39,485 nucleotides of DNA from Bacteroidales bacterium UBA1715 (GCA_002317135.1 DCIX01000028.1:1-39485), one strand, 5' to 3'. Positions 15,328 to 23,565 are shown, counted from the first letter of the stretch. Notes: generated by a model from the sequence alone, not told the origin. Program-made: numbers and translations.

Positions 15328-16770
15328 CTACTTTTTCGGAAACAAAAAACTGCTAACAATGGCTACAAGTCCTGCAACTACAAAGGTCATCAATCGCGCA
15401 CTTACAATCTTATCGTAACCAGTCGTAATCCAGATTATTGTAAATAACAATCCAGTAACAATAGTAAGCACTGCTGCTGTTCCGCTAAATCTTTTCCAAA
15501 ACAACGTAAGCAAAATAACCACCGAGAATGTACAGCCAATTCCCGCCCATACATAACCGACAATAGTGAAAACAAATTCCGAAGAGGAAAAGAATGCAAT
15601 AATCAAGGCTAATACAGACAAAACAATTGTTACTATACGCGATTGAAGAAGACTATTTCCTTTTCCCTTACACAATGGTTTAATAAGATTCTCGGACAAT
15701 TCTGTAGCAGACAGAATCAACACTGAATTTGCCGTTGAAATAACTGCAGCCAAAATCCCAGTAATCAAAATCCCAACAATTACCGGAGGAAACAATTTTG
15801 TCAAAAGAATTGGCATAATATTTTCCCTGTCAGCAATATTTTCTGGACCAAAAATCGCAATGCCTATCCAACCAATGCTTAAAGCGCCAAGATATGCAAA
15901 GATTGTCCACACAATTCCAACATTACGTCCAACTTTAGCTTGTTTCACATCGCGAATAGACATGAAACGAGTAGTCAACTGTGGCAGACCGCCAAAATAG
16001 CCGAACATCCACGCCAACGAACCGCCAATCATTGCACCTGCACCAAAGCCATGCAATCCGCCACTCATATCGGTAAATCGTGAACCAGCTTTCGTCAACG
16101 CTTCGCCGATTGAATGAGCATAAACTGCATCTTCCGGTTGTGATGCAATATAAATTAGACCAACTATCGGCGTCACAATTAATGCAACAAACATGACAAC
16201 AGCCTGAATCACATCCGTATAGGCAACACTACGAAAACCACCATATACTGTATACGGAATAACTAAAAGAACAATCAAAATCATACCCAGATTTGTGTCG
16301 AGATTGAAAAGATTATTCAATGTTTTTGCACCACCAATAAATTGAGCGCCAATGTAAAAGAAGAAGAAAAAGACTATTGTAATACTTCCCGCAATTCGAA
16401 TTAATTGACCTTTATCGCCATGTTTTTTAGCAATAAAATCGGTAAACGTTGTTGCGTCAAGCTCTGCAGCATCTTTTTGAATTCTCCAAGCTAAAACTAT
16501 CCACGAGAAAATAATACCAACCACACAACCTATAGCAGTCCAGACCTCAAGTAAACCTGTAGCATACGCTGCACCCGGCAAGCCCAACAACGCCCACGAA
16601 GATTCACCTGTAGCTCGTTCCGAAAGCGAAGCGACCACTCCTGACAATGATCGACCTGCAATTGCAAAATCCTGTGAGTTTTTAACCTTTCTACCCTGCC
16701 ACAATCCATATAGGAAAAGGAACAAGGCATATATCACCATTACGATTACAATCTGCGTAGAAGCTTCCAT
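15328..16770 (-). CDS. putP: Sodium:solute symporter, PutP-like (Na+/proline)
   Basis: A 480-residue inner-membrane protein with about 13 hydrophobic helices, the size and shape of the SSS family. The start has YGLWQGRKVKNSQDFAIAGR and the early GxSSWALLGLPGAAYATG segment, which in PutP-type carriers forms the sodium and substrate region (SGAATGESSW-like). The TVYGGFRSVAYTDVIQA stretch is also characteristic of the family. Substrate is most likely proline, by overall resemblance; other SSS substrates cannot be excluded. It is the first host gene next to the element, in single-gene arrangement, with a terminator of the next gene just upstream. Confidence 0.85.
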   Translation of the reverse strand: MEASTQIVIVMVIYALFLFLYGLWQGRKVKNSQDFAIAGRSLSGVVASLSERATGESSWALLGLPGAAYATGLLEVWTAIGCVVGIIFSWIVLAWRIQKDAAELDATTFTDFIAKKHGDKGQLIRIAGSITIVFFFFFYIGAQFIGGAKTLNNLFNLDTNLGMILIVLLVIPYTVYGGFRSVAYTDVIQAVVMFVALIVTPIVGLIYIASQPEDAVYAHSIGEALTKAGSRFTDMSGGLHGFGAGAMIGGSLAWMFGYFGGLPQLTTRFMSIRDVKQAKVGRNVGIVWTIFAYLGALSIGWIGIAIFGPENIADRENIMPILLTKLFPPVIVGILITGILAAVISTANSVLILSATELSENLIKPLCKGKGNSLLQSRIVTIVLSVLALIIAFFSSSEFVFTIVGYVWAGIGCTFSVVILLTLFWKRFSGTAAVLTIVTGLLFTIIWITTGYDKIVSARLMTFVVAGLVAIVSSFLFPKK

Positions 16771-16786
16771 TTCTAATAATTTTCAG

Positions 16787-16794
16787 CAAATGTA
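16787..16794 (-). promoter_or_regulatory. Candidate -7 box for putP
   Basis: The - strand reads TACATTTG (pattern TAnnTTTG), 16 bases before the ATG at 16770. A TTG lies further upstream than usual (about 24 bases), so the -33 part is weak. Confidence 0.4.
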
Positions 16795-16821
16795 ACATTA
16801 TACAAGAAACTATAAAAACAA

Positions 16822-16851
16822 AAAAGTCACACGCACCTGCATGTGACTTTT
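16822..16851 (-). terminator. Intrinsic terminator after the membrane protein gene
   Basis: AAAAGTCACA (16822-16831) and TGTGACTTTT (16842-16851) pair perfectly around a 10-base loop, with T-rich sequence beyond on the - strand. It lies 24 bases after the stop of the gene at 16876-17664 and also has the A/T ends of a bidirectional terminator. Confidence 0.85.
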
Positions 16852-16875
16852 GGTATTTTAGAAAGAACGTCAGTA

Positions 16876-17664
16876 TTATTCTACTTCTGTGTTTTCTTCA
16901 ACAGTTTGAGTTTCCTCTACTGCTTGAGAAGTTTCTTCTTGTTGTACTTCTTCTGATTGTAAGCCAGAAGCTTGATTTGCTTCTTTCGCTTTTTGGTCTT
17001 TTTTGTAACAACCTTTACAAAGTTCCATTTTTCCAGCTTCTTCAGCTTGACCGATAGATCCAACGATTAAAGAATCCTGTGTTGAACGGTCAAGATATTG
17101 ACAATCAGCATGAGTGTGATATTTTGCACCAGTTGAAACCCAATATACATCAATGTCAGCATTGCCATATTGTTCTTGTAATTGTTCTTGGCTTACTGGA
17201 TTAAAATCGTAGCTTGTGATACCAGCGATAGCAAATGCTACAGCAGCAACAGCAGTTGCGATTTTCTTTGTTTTTGGATCTAAGTCTTTCTTAGTTAAAA
17301 TGTAGATAATAACAGGAATAAATGCCAAGCAAGCAACAATTACACCCATATTGTTCCACAACCAGAATTTTAATTTATTTTGTTCCGAAGCAGGATCAAT
17401 ATGATTAGCCTTTTTCCACATTAAAGAACCAGCAATCACAAATGCCATATCAACTACTAAAGGAATAATGATAGTTGTTAATTGGCTACCAAACCATACA
17501 AACTTACCGGCAATAGCCATACAACAAACAACTTCCATTGCAATTGCAAGAACCCAACATACAACTGCGCCAATACGCAATCCAGAAGCGTTACCTTCAA
17601 TTTTCACTTGTCCAGAAGGAGCTTTGCGTTCACCAGCCGCCTTCACAATTTTCTTTTCTGCCAT
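16876..17664 (-). CDS. Four-helix membrane protein with C-terminal Cys/His domain (262 aa)
   Basis: Residues 28-150 hold four membrane helices in two pairs. Residues 165-225 form a soluble domain with YWVSTGAKYHTHADCQYLDRS then LCKGCYK. This G-x-x-Y-H-x-x-x-C ... C-x-x-C layout resembles small Cys/His domains found at the ends of bacterial surface and nuclease proteins and probably binds zinc (inference). The tail is a Glu/Gln/Thr-rich low-complexity stretch. No enzyme motif is seen. It is a single-gene unit with its own promoter and terminator. Function unknown. Confidence 0.75.
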   Translation of the reverse strand: MAEKKIVKAAGERKAPSGQVKIEGNASGLRIGAVVCWVLAIAMEVVCCMAIAGKFVWFGSQLTTIIIPLVVDMAFVIAGSLMWKKANHIDPASEQNKLKFWLWNNMGVIVACLAFIPVIIYILTKKDLDPKTKKIATAVAAVAFAIAGITSYDFNPVSQEQLQEQYGNADIDVYWVSTGAKYHTHADCQYLDRSTQDSLIVGSIGQAEEAGKMELCKGCYKKDQKAKEANQASGLQSEEVQQEETSQAVEETQTVEENTEVE

Positions 17665-17689
17665 ACTATTTTAGTTAAATTAATTTTGT

Positions 17690-17721
17690 CAAAAATAGAA
17701 ATATACCGCACATTGTCACAA
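17690..17721 (-). promoter_or_regulatory. Promoter of the Cys/His membrane protein gene
   Basis: On the - strand: TTG (17721-17719), a 21-base spacer, then TATTTTTG (17697-17690), fitting the Bacteroidetes -33/-7 consensus. The ATG at 17664 is 25 bases downstream. Confidence 0.65.
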
Positions 17722-17841
17722 TAACCAACAATGTTATTTTTAACGATATATTAACAAAAAAATATATTAAAAAAGACCATTTGCCAATACCGTATTGCAG
17801 AAAAAATCCGTATATTGCATACAAATTTTAAATATAATTTT

Positions 17842-18228
17842 ATGGCTAATTTAGATTTATCAAGTATTTGGAACACAGTGCTTTCAGCAACAAAAACAGC
17901 TGACAACGGTTCATTATCGCAAAATGCTCTTACTGACATAGCACAACAAGCAATTAAAAGTTTTTCTGGTGCATCTTCATCAAGCAAATCATCTGAAATT
18001 AATTATGCTTCAATCGCAAAGGAACTTTTAACATTATACACAAAATATAAATCAAGTTCTGATTCTACAGAAAAACAAGCTGCATTGAACGTAAAATCTA
18101 TCTCGGATATAGTAAATGCACTTGGTGGAGACAAAGCAAGTGCTATTTCTGCAGCTGCATCAATTTTAGGCGGTGGAAAATCTGGCAATATTCTCGGCAC
18201 AATTGGCAGCCTATTCGGCAAGAAATAA
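17842..18228 (+). CDS. Small Ser/Ala/Gly-rich hypothetical protein (128 aa)
   Basis: The ATG at 17842 is preferred over an in-frame TTG 27 bases earlier, because the preceding AT-rich bases look like leader. No signal peptide. The protein is rich in Ser, Ala and Lys, with helical repeats and a glycine-rich end (ILGGGKSGNILGTIGSLFGKK), which could be an amphipathic membrane-active segment. No family recognised. A very stable terminator follows, marking a single-gene unit. Confidence 0.65.
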   Translation: MANLDLSSIWNTVLSATKTADNGSLSQNALTDIAQQAIKSFSGASSSSKSSEINYASIAKELLTLYTKYKSSSDSTEKQAALNVKSISDIVNALGGDKASAISAAASILGGGKSGNILGTIGSLFGKK

Positions 18229-18251
18229 AAACTTACCCTTTCGGTAATAAT

Positions 18252-18304
18252 AAAATGTACAATCTGTTTTGTGTTGCATAAAACGGATTGTACATTTTTT
18301 CTTT
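18252..18304 (+). terminator. Long-stem intrinsic terminator
   Basis: AAAATGTACAATC-T-GTTTT (18252-18270) pairs with AAAAC-G-GATTGTACATTTT (18280-18298), a 19-bp stem with one G-T pair and a 9-base loop, followed by TTCTTT. It ends the small protein gene at 18228. Confidence 0.9.
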
Positions 18305-18322
18305 AATGATATGATGTGAATT

Positions 18323-18350
18323 GTAAAGACGTGGTGCACTACGTTTCTAC
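18323..18350. repeat. REP-like imperfect palindrome, copy 1
   Basis: GTAAAGACGTGGTG and CACTACGTTTCTAC form a 28-base near-palindrome whose outer part (GTAxAGACG/CGTxTCTAC) matches the copy at 34221-34245. Palindromes flanked by GTAGAGACG are common between genes in Bacteroidales (knowledge). It lies just past the 3' end of the gene at 18355. Confidence 0.6.
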
Positions 18351-18354
18351 GTCA

Positions 18355-19038
18355 TTATTCAATAATAAAATCGCATACACGATTTATTTGCTCTGCAATT
18401 GACGAACCAAATTTTTGTTCGAAAAATGCGCTTCCGATTGTAAAAAACCAAGGTTGAACTTCCTTTATGAATTGGAGTCTTTCGTAACTATCTATACTCC
18501 CTGCAACACAAATTGGCATACCTGTTTTCGCCACCATTTCCGAAATCAATTGTTCCGCATCTTCATTGTAGCGATATCCTAATAAATCTATACCGTAAAC
18601 ACCCTGATTTTTTAACACTTCAGCTTCTTGTATCATAGAATCAATACTTCCTTTTAGTATTGAAGGGCGATCGACAATCTCACCCACAAACGGCATATAA
18701 GCTATGGTATGATTCTGACAATATAGACGAATTTTTTCACTATAGCAAGTACCCATAAGGATGTCGCAACCACACTTAACGGCCATCTCCGCCCCTTCAA
18801 GTCCTTCTTCCTCAGTGTAAGCAACAACCTCCAATACCGTACGTTTACCACACTCCTTCATTCTAGCATATATGCGCTGCATCTCTTCTAACGGAAGAGG
18901 TTGTTCTTTAAAACCCCAATACAATGCTTTCGTGTTCTTACATTGCTCAAATATATCATACGCATTCTCCACAGTAAGGTCGTTGTGGGTTAGCATTACA
19001 ATCAGTTCGGGTTTCATAGACATTACTATTTTAGACAT
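18355..19038 (-). CDS. TIM-barrel protein overlapping pdxJ (227 aa)
   Basis: The protein has the alternating helix/strand rhythm of a TIM barrel and ends in the phosphate-binding pattern ICVAGSIDSY ... FFTIGSAFFE, like HisA, TrpC and related enzymes. I do not recognise the exact family. Its start overlaps the end of pdxJ by 13 bases, so the two are translated together, and a role near pyridoxal phosphate synthesis or a related phosphate sugar is suggested by position alone. Acidic residues (EVVAY, GIDLLGY) in strand ends are possible catalytic positions. Confidence 0.65.
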   Translation of the reverse strand: MSKIVMSMKPELIVMLTHNDLTVENAYDIFEQCKNTKALYWGFKEQPLPLEEMQRIYARMKECGKRTVLEVVAYTEEEGLEGAEMAVKCGCDILMGTCYSEKIRLYCQNHTIAYMPFVGEIVDRPSILKGSIDSMIQEAEVLKNQGVYGIDLLGYRYNEDAEQLISEMVAKTGMPICVAGSIDSYERLQFIKEVQPWFFTIGSAFFEQKFGSSIAEQINRVCDFIIE

Positions 19039-19739
19039 TCAAGATATTGATGAATAGTTTCCTCTATACCGAGATAAAGAGCATCGCTAATAAGAGCGTG
19101 ACCAATAGAAACCTCGTCAACCCATGGAATCTGCTGGTGAAAATATGTTAGATTTTCTAAACTTAAATCATGTCCTGCATTTAAGCCCAAACCACATTCG
19201 CGTGCTACTTTTGCTGCTTCAACATACGGTTGTATGGCTTTTTCTGGACCAGCACTATAGTTCGTTGCGTATGCCTCTGTATATAATTCTACTCTATCAG
19301 CACCGATTTCTGCTGCCTTGCGAATCATATTTGGCTTGGGGTCAACAAAAAGAGAAACACGAATGCCATGACTTTTAAAATCAGCAACCACCTCACGCAA
19401 AAAAACTTCATGCTTAATGGTATCCCAACCAGCATTACTGGTAATAGCATCTTCTGCATCTGGCACAAGCGTAACTTGTGCAGGTTTAATTTTGTTTACG
19501 AGTTCTATAAATTTAGGAACAGGATTCCCTTCTATATTAAATTCCTGAGTAAGTAACGGTTTAAGTTCATGCACATCGGCATAGCGAACATGGCGTTCAT
19601 CAGGACGAGGATGCACGGTAATTCCTTGTGCTCCAAAACGCTCGCAATCCAACGCAAATTTCACTAAATTTGGCATATTGCCTCCGCGTGCATTACGGAT
19701 AGTGGCAACCTTATTGATATTTACACTTAACTGAGTCAT
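19026..19739 (-). CDS. pdxJ: Pyridoxine 5'-phosphate synthase
   Basis: Condenses 3-amino-2-oxopropyl phosphate with deoxyxylulose 5-phosphate to pyridoxine 5'-phosphate, the last ring-forming step of vitamin B6 synthesis, in the cytoplasm. The family signatures are plain: SVNINKVATIRNARGG at the N-terminus, GITVHPRPDERHV, a LVPD segment, RVELYTEAYA, LNAGHDLSLENL and VSIGHALISDA. Length 237 aa is normal. The first gene of a two-gene unit with the TIM-barrel gene behind it. A pair of direct repeats 52-88 bases upstream may regulate it. Confidence 0.95.
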   Translation of the reverse strand: MTQLSVNINKVATIRNARGGNMPNLVKFALDCERFGAQGITVHPRPDERHVRYADVHELKPLLTQEFNIEGNPVPKFIELVNKIKPAQVTLVPDAEDAITSNAGWDTIKHEVFLREVVADFKSHGIRVSLFVDPKPNMIRKAAEIGADRVELYTEAYATNYSAGPEKAIQPYVEAAKVARECGLGLNAGHDLSLENLTYFHQQIPWVDEVSIGHALISDALYLGIEETIHQYLECLK

Positions 19740-19790
19740 AATTTTAATTTTCAGTAAAAGTATATCATTTCTCAGTAGCGAAAAAAAGCA

Positions 19791-19827
19791 GTTCCCACTT
19801 TGACAACATTTGTTCCCAAAATGACAA
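19791..19827. promoter_or_regulatory. Direct repeats upstream of pdxJ (possible operator)
   Basis: GTTCCCAnnnTGACAA occurs at 19791-19806 and 19812-19827, offset by 21 bases, i.e. two helical turns, so both copies face the same side of the DNA. This is a typical arrangement for AraC-type or other dimeric activators. It lies 52 bases before the pdxJ ATG. Confidence 0.5.
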
Positions 19828-19973
19828 ATGTTTGTGCTTTGTTCTATTCAAACAAATAATCATTTAATATGGACATAGAAAATCCTATTATTCCTGTATT
19901 TTCAGGAATAACACAAATCATTAGAAAACAGACTCAAAATCTGTTTCTAAACGAAACAAACATTCAATTGTAG

Positions 19974-20016
19974 CAAAAAGCTTATGTAGTTTCTTATAAT
20001 TCTTCTACTACATAAG
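19974..20016 (-). terminator. Terminator of the acetyltransferase operon
   Basis: CTTATGTAGT (19981-19990) and ACTACATAAG (20007-20016) pair perfectly around a 16-base loop. On the - strand the stem is followed by CTTTTT. It lies about 90 bases past the acetyltransferase stop. Confidence 0.7.
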
Positions 20017-20108
20017 ACATACAAACAATGAAAAAAGTTTCAATCTATTATTTTTTCATCAATAACATTTTTTGGGGGAATAGGCTTCACAAATAGATTT
20101 TCACAAAA

Positions 20109-20672
20109 TCATATAGTTTTCAGAAATTTAGCAGGTACCCCGGCCACAACAGTTCGAGGGGCGACATCCTTCGTTACAACGGCACCAGCTGCTATAATCG
20201 CACCTTCACCTATTGTAACACCTGGTACAATAGTTACATTCGCTCCTATCCAAACTTTATCTTCTATATGAATTGGTTTAAACGACATATCTCCACGATG
20301 CTCCGGATCTGGATTATGGTTGATTGTACATAACGTAGCATTATGACCTATCAGACAATCATTGCCAATAAAAACTCCTCCTTGGTCTTGAAACTTACAT
20401 CCCATATTGATGAATGTACGCTCACCTATCCATGTGTTTTTTCCAAAATCGGTACCAAATGGAGGAAACATACCTACCGTATCAGGAACTGCATGTCCCC
20501 ATAGTTGTTCCAACAAACAATGAAGTTGTTCTGGAGTATGATACGAACCATTTATTTCGGCCGTAATACGAAGAGCTTCCTGAGACATTGCATGCATATA
20601 CAAATGAGCCTCTGAGCCATTTTCTACAGGTACTCCTTCGGCCATTTGTTTTCGAAATTCTTCTGCCGTCAT
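20109..20672 (-). CDS. Maltose/galactoside O-acetyltransferase family (hexapeptide repeat)
   Basis: Transfers an acetyl group from acetyl-CoA to a sugar hydroxyl. Residues 1-60 match the N-terminal helical Mac domain (EEFRKQMAEGVPV, LEQLWG). Residues 70-180 are left-handed beta-helix hexapeptide repeats, with the catalytic-His loop TINHNPDPEHRG (about 116-127) and the closing VVAGVPAKFLK motif. Length 187 aa fits Maa/LacA/NodL. The acceptor sugar is unknown. Its ATG overlaps the stop of the flavoprotein gene by 4 bases (ATGA), so it is coupled to a redox gene. Confidence 0.9.
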   Translation of the reverse strand: MTAEEFRKQMAEGVPVENGSEAHLYMHAMSQEALRITAEINGSYHTPEQLHCLLEQLWGHAVPDTVGMFPPFGTDFGKNTWIGERTFINMGCKFQDQGGVFIGNDCLIGHNATLCTINHNPDPEHRGDMSFKPIHIEDKVWIGANVTIVPGVTIGEGAIIAAGAVVTKDVAPRTVVAGVPAKFLKTI

Positions 20673-21205
20673 ACATTCTTTCCCATTTCGTAAGCCACTT
20701 GCAACTTAGCATTGCCTTCGATTTCACGTGCATCATTTACACCGCCACAGAAAACGGTTCCCGCCAAACGGCTCTTTGGATAACAATCTATCCAGCCAGT
20801 AAGCCCTGCTTCCGCACGTTGAGGGACAAATATATCGTTCTCGGCTGCTGTTGAAAGCAAATAGACATCACGAAACTTATAATCCTGTGAATACATTCCA
20901 TTCATACGATCGATAAGCGTTTTCATTTGACCACTCATCTCGTAATAATAAATCGGGGTAGCCCATACAACTACATCCGACTCAAGTACTTTCTCCATAA
21001 TTGCATTCACATCATCTTTTATGGCACATTTCCCTGTTTTTGAGCAAGCAAAACAACCACGACAAAAATGTATTTCCTTACCTACCAAAGAAATCTTTTC
21101 CACTTTATTACCTGCAGCCTCAGCACCGGCAATAAATTTATCGGCAAGCATATCACTATTTGATCCAGCACGAAGACTGGTAGATATAACTATAACTTTT
21201 TTCAT
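20669..21205 (-). CDS. Iron-sulfur flavoprotein-like NADPH-dependent FMN reductase
   Basis: A cytoplasmic flavodoxin-fold protein. The FMN-binding loop STSLRAGSNSDML follows strand 1, and ATPIYYYEMSGQMK matches the second flavin loop of this family. Cysteines at about 48, 51, 54 and 60 (FCRGCFACSKTGKC) give the compact C-x2-C-x2-C-x5-C pattern known from iron-sulfur flavoproteins, where it binds a 4Fe-4S cluster (knowledge). 178 aa is normal. It precedes the acetyltransferase gene with 4-base overlap and follows the AraC-type gene. Probably an oxidoreductase for quinones or other electrophiles. Confidence 0.85.
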   Translation of the reverse strand: MKKVIVISTSLRAGSNSDMLADKFIAGAEAAGNKVEKISLVGKEIHFCRGCFACSKTGKCAIKDDVNAIMEKVLESDVVVWATPIYYYEMSGQMKTLIDRMNGMYSQDYKFRDVYLLSTAAENDIFVPQRAEAGLTGWIDCYPKSRLAGTVFCGGVNDAREIEGNAKLQVAYEMGKNV

Positions 21206-21253
21206 AACCTATCGTCTAATAAAATATCAAACACTAATTTACAAAAATTCAAA

Positions 21254-22147
21254 TTAAGCAACTTCCCTATATTCTTTAGGAGTAAAACCAGTTTTACGTT
21301 TAAAGAAACGCACAAAATGTTGCGGATATTCAAATCCTAAACGATTTGCCACCTGTGTAACACTCAACGATTCGTCATCCAAATATTGTTTTGCCTGCAT
21401 AACAACATAATCTGCAATGAAATCCTGTGCAGTTCTGCCAGTTTCCGTCTTCACTAATTCTCCAAAATATCCTGCAGAAAAGCAACACTTATCAGCAAAA
21501 TACGAAACTGTCGGGAAACCATCTATTTCAACTTGTTTCTCCATATATTTACGAAGCAATGATTCAAACTTCTTCACAACAGAATGGTTTATTTCTTCAC
21601 GGGTAATAAACTGACGGTCATAAAATCGAAGACAATAATTCAACAAAAGTTCTATATTGCTAACTACAAGATCGCGAGTGTGTTTATCGATTACATGATG
21701 CAATTCCTGCTCTATCATATTTACAACCTGATAAAACACTTCTATTTCCTGTGTAGAAAGATGTAAAGCCTCGGTACTTGTGTATGAGAAGAACTCATAT
21801 TTCGAAATATTTCTACCCAAATTAGTACGTTTAAGGAAATCCGGATGAAATAGCAAGCCAACACATTTTGGCTGAATGTTAACATCATCTAATTTCACAT
21901 CAACTACCTGTCCAGGGGCAAAAGAAGTAACCGTCATTTCATCGAAGTCGTATGGAGTACGACCATACGACAAAGTACACCCCTTCGTTTCCTTCAACCA
22001 AATGCCATATACACCATAATGATAACGAGATTCCACTGGTTGCATAATGCGACGGTCCATGTGAACAATGGTAACAAGAGGATGCAATGTCTCTATGCCA
22101 TACAAATCATTTACCTGTTGAATAGTATCAAAATAAAATTCTGTCAT
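21254..22147 (-). CDS. AraC-family transcriptional regulator
   Basis: The N-terminal 170 residues form the variable cupin-like effector part (FAPGQVVDVK, CVGLLFHPDFL). The C-terminal 100 residues form the double helix-turn-helix: LSVTQVANRLGFEYPQHFVRFFKRKTGFTPKEYR is split over both helices and fits the AraC signature. Length 297 aa. Flanked by two redox operons (20109-21205 and the divergent group at 22190-26835), so it is the natural candidate regulator of both. Its effector cannot be read from the sequence. Confidence 0.92.
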   Translation of the reverse strand: MTEFYFDTIQQVNDLYGIETLHPLVTIVHMDRRIMQPVESRYHYGVYGIWLKETKGCTLSYGRTPYDFDEMTVTSFAPGQVVDVKLDDVNIQPKCVGLLFHPDFLKRTNLGRNISKYEFFSYTSTEALHLSTQEIEVFYQVVNMIEQELHHVIDKHTRDLVVSNIELLLNYCLRFYDRQFITREEINHSVVKKFESLLRKYMEKQVEIDGFPTVSYFADKCCFSAGYFGELVKTETGRTAQDFIADYVVMQAKQYLDDESLSVTQVANRLGFEYPQHFVRFFKRKTGFTPKEYREVA

Positions 22148-22173
22148 CTTTACTTAACAAAGAAAATATGAAA

Positions 22174-22181
22174 CAAATATA
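22174..22181 (-). promoter_or_regulatory. Candidate -7 box for the AraC-type gene
   Basis: The - strand reads TATATTTG (TAnnTTTG), 26 bases before the ATG at 22147, inside the short gap after the hydrolase gene. A TTTG lies about 14 bases further upstream, shorter than the usual spacing. Confidence 0.45.
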
Positions 22182-22189
22182 AGAATCTC

Positions 22190-23326
22190 TTATTTCAAAT
22201 TCTTATTAAAAAACTCAACCAATGTATCCCATGGTATATAATTTTCTTTTCCTCCATCGTACAAATCACAATGTGAAGCATTTGGGATAATAAGCAATTC
22301 CTTATTTTCCGGACATGGGTTCGGTTTTCCTACAGTATTGTAACCTTCTGCTTTGCCGTCAACCATATAATGATAAGCACTTTCACCAAAATAACGTGAA
22401 TGAGCTTTTTCTCCATGCATTACAAGCACAGCAGAGCGAATTTCATTTATATAATACAAAAATCGTGTATTTGAATACGATTGTGTACCGGTTACATTCC
22501 AACCGTCATTACTATTACCTGAACGTTTATGGTAGCCACGTGATGTTTTATAATAGTCAAAATAATCTTTCACAAACTGTGGAGCATCAGCAGGAAGCGG
22601 ATCAACCACACCACCAGCACGCGTATAGGCACCTTCAGCATTATCGTTTGTTGCCTGTCCTTGGGTAAGCACACGAGCAAAATCTTCATTGCGTTGTTTT
22701 GCCATGGCAACACGACCAGCATAACGAGCAGCTTCATTATCTTCAGAATCGAAATAGCCATTCCCACCTACACGACTCATATCATACATTGTTGACGCAA
22801 CCGTTGCCTTAATACGTGGATCGATAGCCGCAGCATTAAGAGCAATTCCACCCCAACCACAAATACCAATAATACCCACTTTCTCAGCATCTACATCCGA
22901 ACGGCTGATAAGATAATCAACAGCAGCTTGAAAATCTTCCGTATTAATATCCGGAGAAGCAATTCGTCTCGGTTGACCTCCTGATTCTCCTGTAAACGAA
23001 GGATCGAAGGCTATTGCAAGAAAACCTTGTTCCGCCATATTCTGTGCATACAAACCACTCGATTGCTCCTTCGTTGCCCCAAATGGTCCACTCACAGCAA
23101 TAGCTGCAAGCTTTTCACTTGCATTAATTGGCTTATACACATCTGCTACTAACGTAATACCAAATTTATTGACAAATGTTACTTTTTCGTGATTTACCTT
23201 CTCACTTTTGGGAAACACTTTATCCCACTCTGTTGTTAAGTTCATTTCTGTTTGATTTTTTTGAGAACATGCCGACAACAATACTATTGGAGCAGCAATC
23301 ATTGATACAATTTTACTAAGCTTCAT
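22190..23326 (-). CDS. Exported alpha/beta hydrolase (dienelactone hydrolase-like lipoprotein)
   Basis: A lipoprotein signal with lipobox LLSAC precedes Ser-Gln at about residue 20, so the mature protein is membrane-anchored outside the cytoplasm. The hydrolase fold starts at about residue 55. A nucleophile-elbow-like GICGWGG occurs near residue 154, with Cys at the nucleophile place as in dienelactone hydrolases and YcjY-type proteins. The catalytic Asp/His would be in the C-terminal part (NASHCDLYDGG). 378 aa. First gene left of the divergent promoter region. Substrate unknown. Confidence 0.85.
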   Translation of the reverse strand: MKLSKIVSMIAAPIVLLSACSQKNQTEMNLTTEWDKVFPKSEKVNHEKVTFVNKFGITLVADVYKPINASEKLAAIAVSGPFGATKEQSSGLYAQNMAEQGFLAIAFDPSFTGESGGQPRRIASPDINTEDFQAAVDYLISRSDVDAEKVGIIGICGWGGIALNAAAIDPRIKATVASTMYDMSRVGGNGYFDSEDNEAARYAGRVAMAKQRNEDFARVLTQGQATNDNAEGAYTRAGGVVDPLPADAPQFVKDYFDYYKTSRGYHKRSGNSNDGWNVTGTQSYSNTRFLYYINEIRSAVLVMHGEKAHSRYFGESAYHYMVDGKAEGYNTVGKPNPCPENKELLIIPNASHCDLYDGGKENYIPWDTLVEFFNKNLK

Positions 23327-23346
23327 TTTTACATATTTTTATATTG

Positions 23347-23354
23347 CAAAACTA
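23347..23354 (-). promoter_or_regulatory. Candidate -7 box for the hydrolase gene
   Basis: The - strand reads TAGTTTTG (TAnnTTTG), 20 bases before the ATG at 23326. No TTG at the right distance; instead a TTTAGG half-site (23385-23390) lies upstream, the same half-site as in the palindrome at 23521. Confidence 0.4.
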
Positions 23355-23520
23355 TCATCGTTCATACTAAAACGGACACCACAATTTAGGAAGACATAAC
23401 CAATTTTACGGATTTTTCTAATTGACATTAAAATACATTTATTACAGAATACATTTCCATTCTTTTATAACAAACTCAATATCTGCACATTACAAGACGC
23501 AATCATTAATTACATCATTT

Positions 23521-23565
23521 CCTAAATTTAGGTATAAACAACATTAAAATATGCATATATATTTG
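23521..23565 (+). promoter_or_regulatory. Palindrome plus -7 box before the exported redox operon
   Basis: CCTAAATTTAGG (23521-23532) is a perfect 12-base palindrome. TATATTTG (23558-23565) fits the -7 consensus and lies 43 bases before the ATG at 23608. No TTG is present at the -33 position, so the promoter looks activator-dependent, with the palindrome directly upstream of the expected -33 region. Confidence 0.55.

Larger units (their letters stand above)
19740..20108. other. Regulatory gap with several inverted and direct repeats
   Basis: No ORF is convincing. The gap between the acetyltransferase stop and the pdxJ start holds, in order: the GTTCCCA direct repeats (19791-19827), a 9-bp inverted repeat within them (19805-19832), TTATTCCTG/CAGGAATAA (19888-19911), an imperfect TTAGAA(A)ACAGA/TCTGTTTCTAA hairpin (19921-19950) and the terminator at 19974-20016. 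The two central hairpins have no T-run and remain unexplained. Confidence 0.6.

Noticed and set aside
15244..15447. + strand ORF of 67 codons next to the attachment site
   Set aside because: More than half runs antisense to the putP 3' end, with no start context and low-complexity composition.
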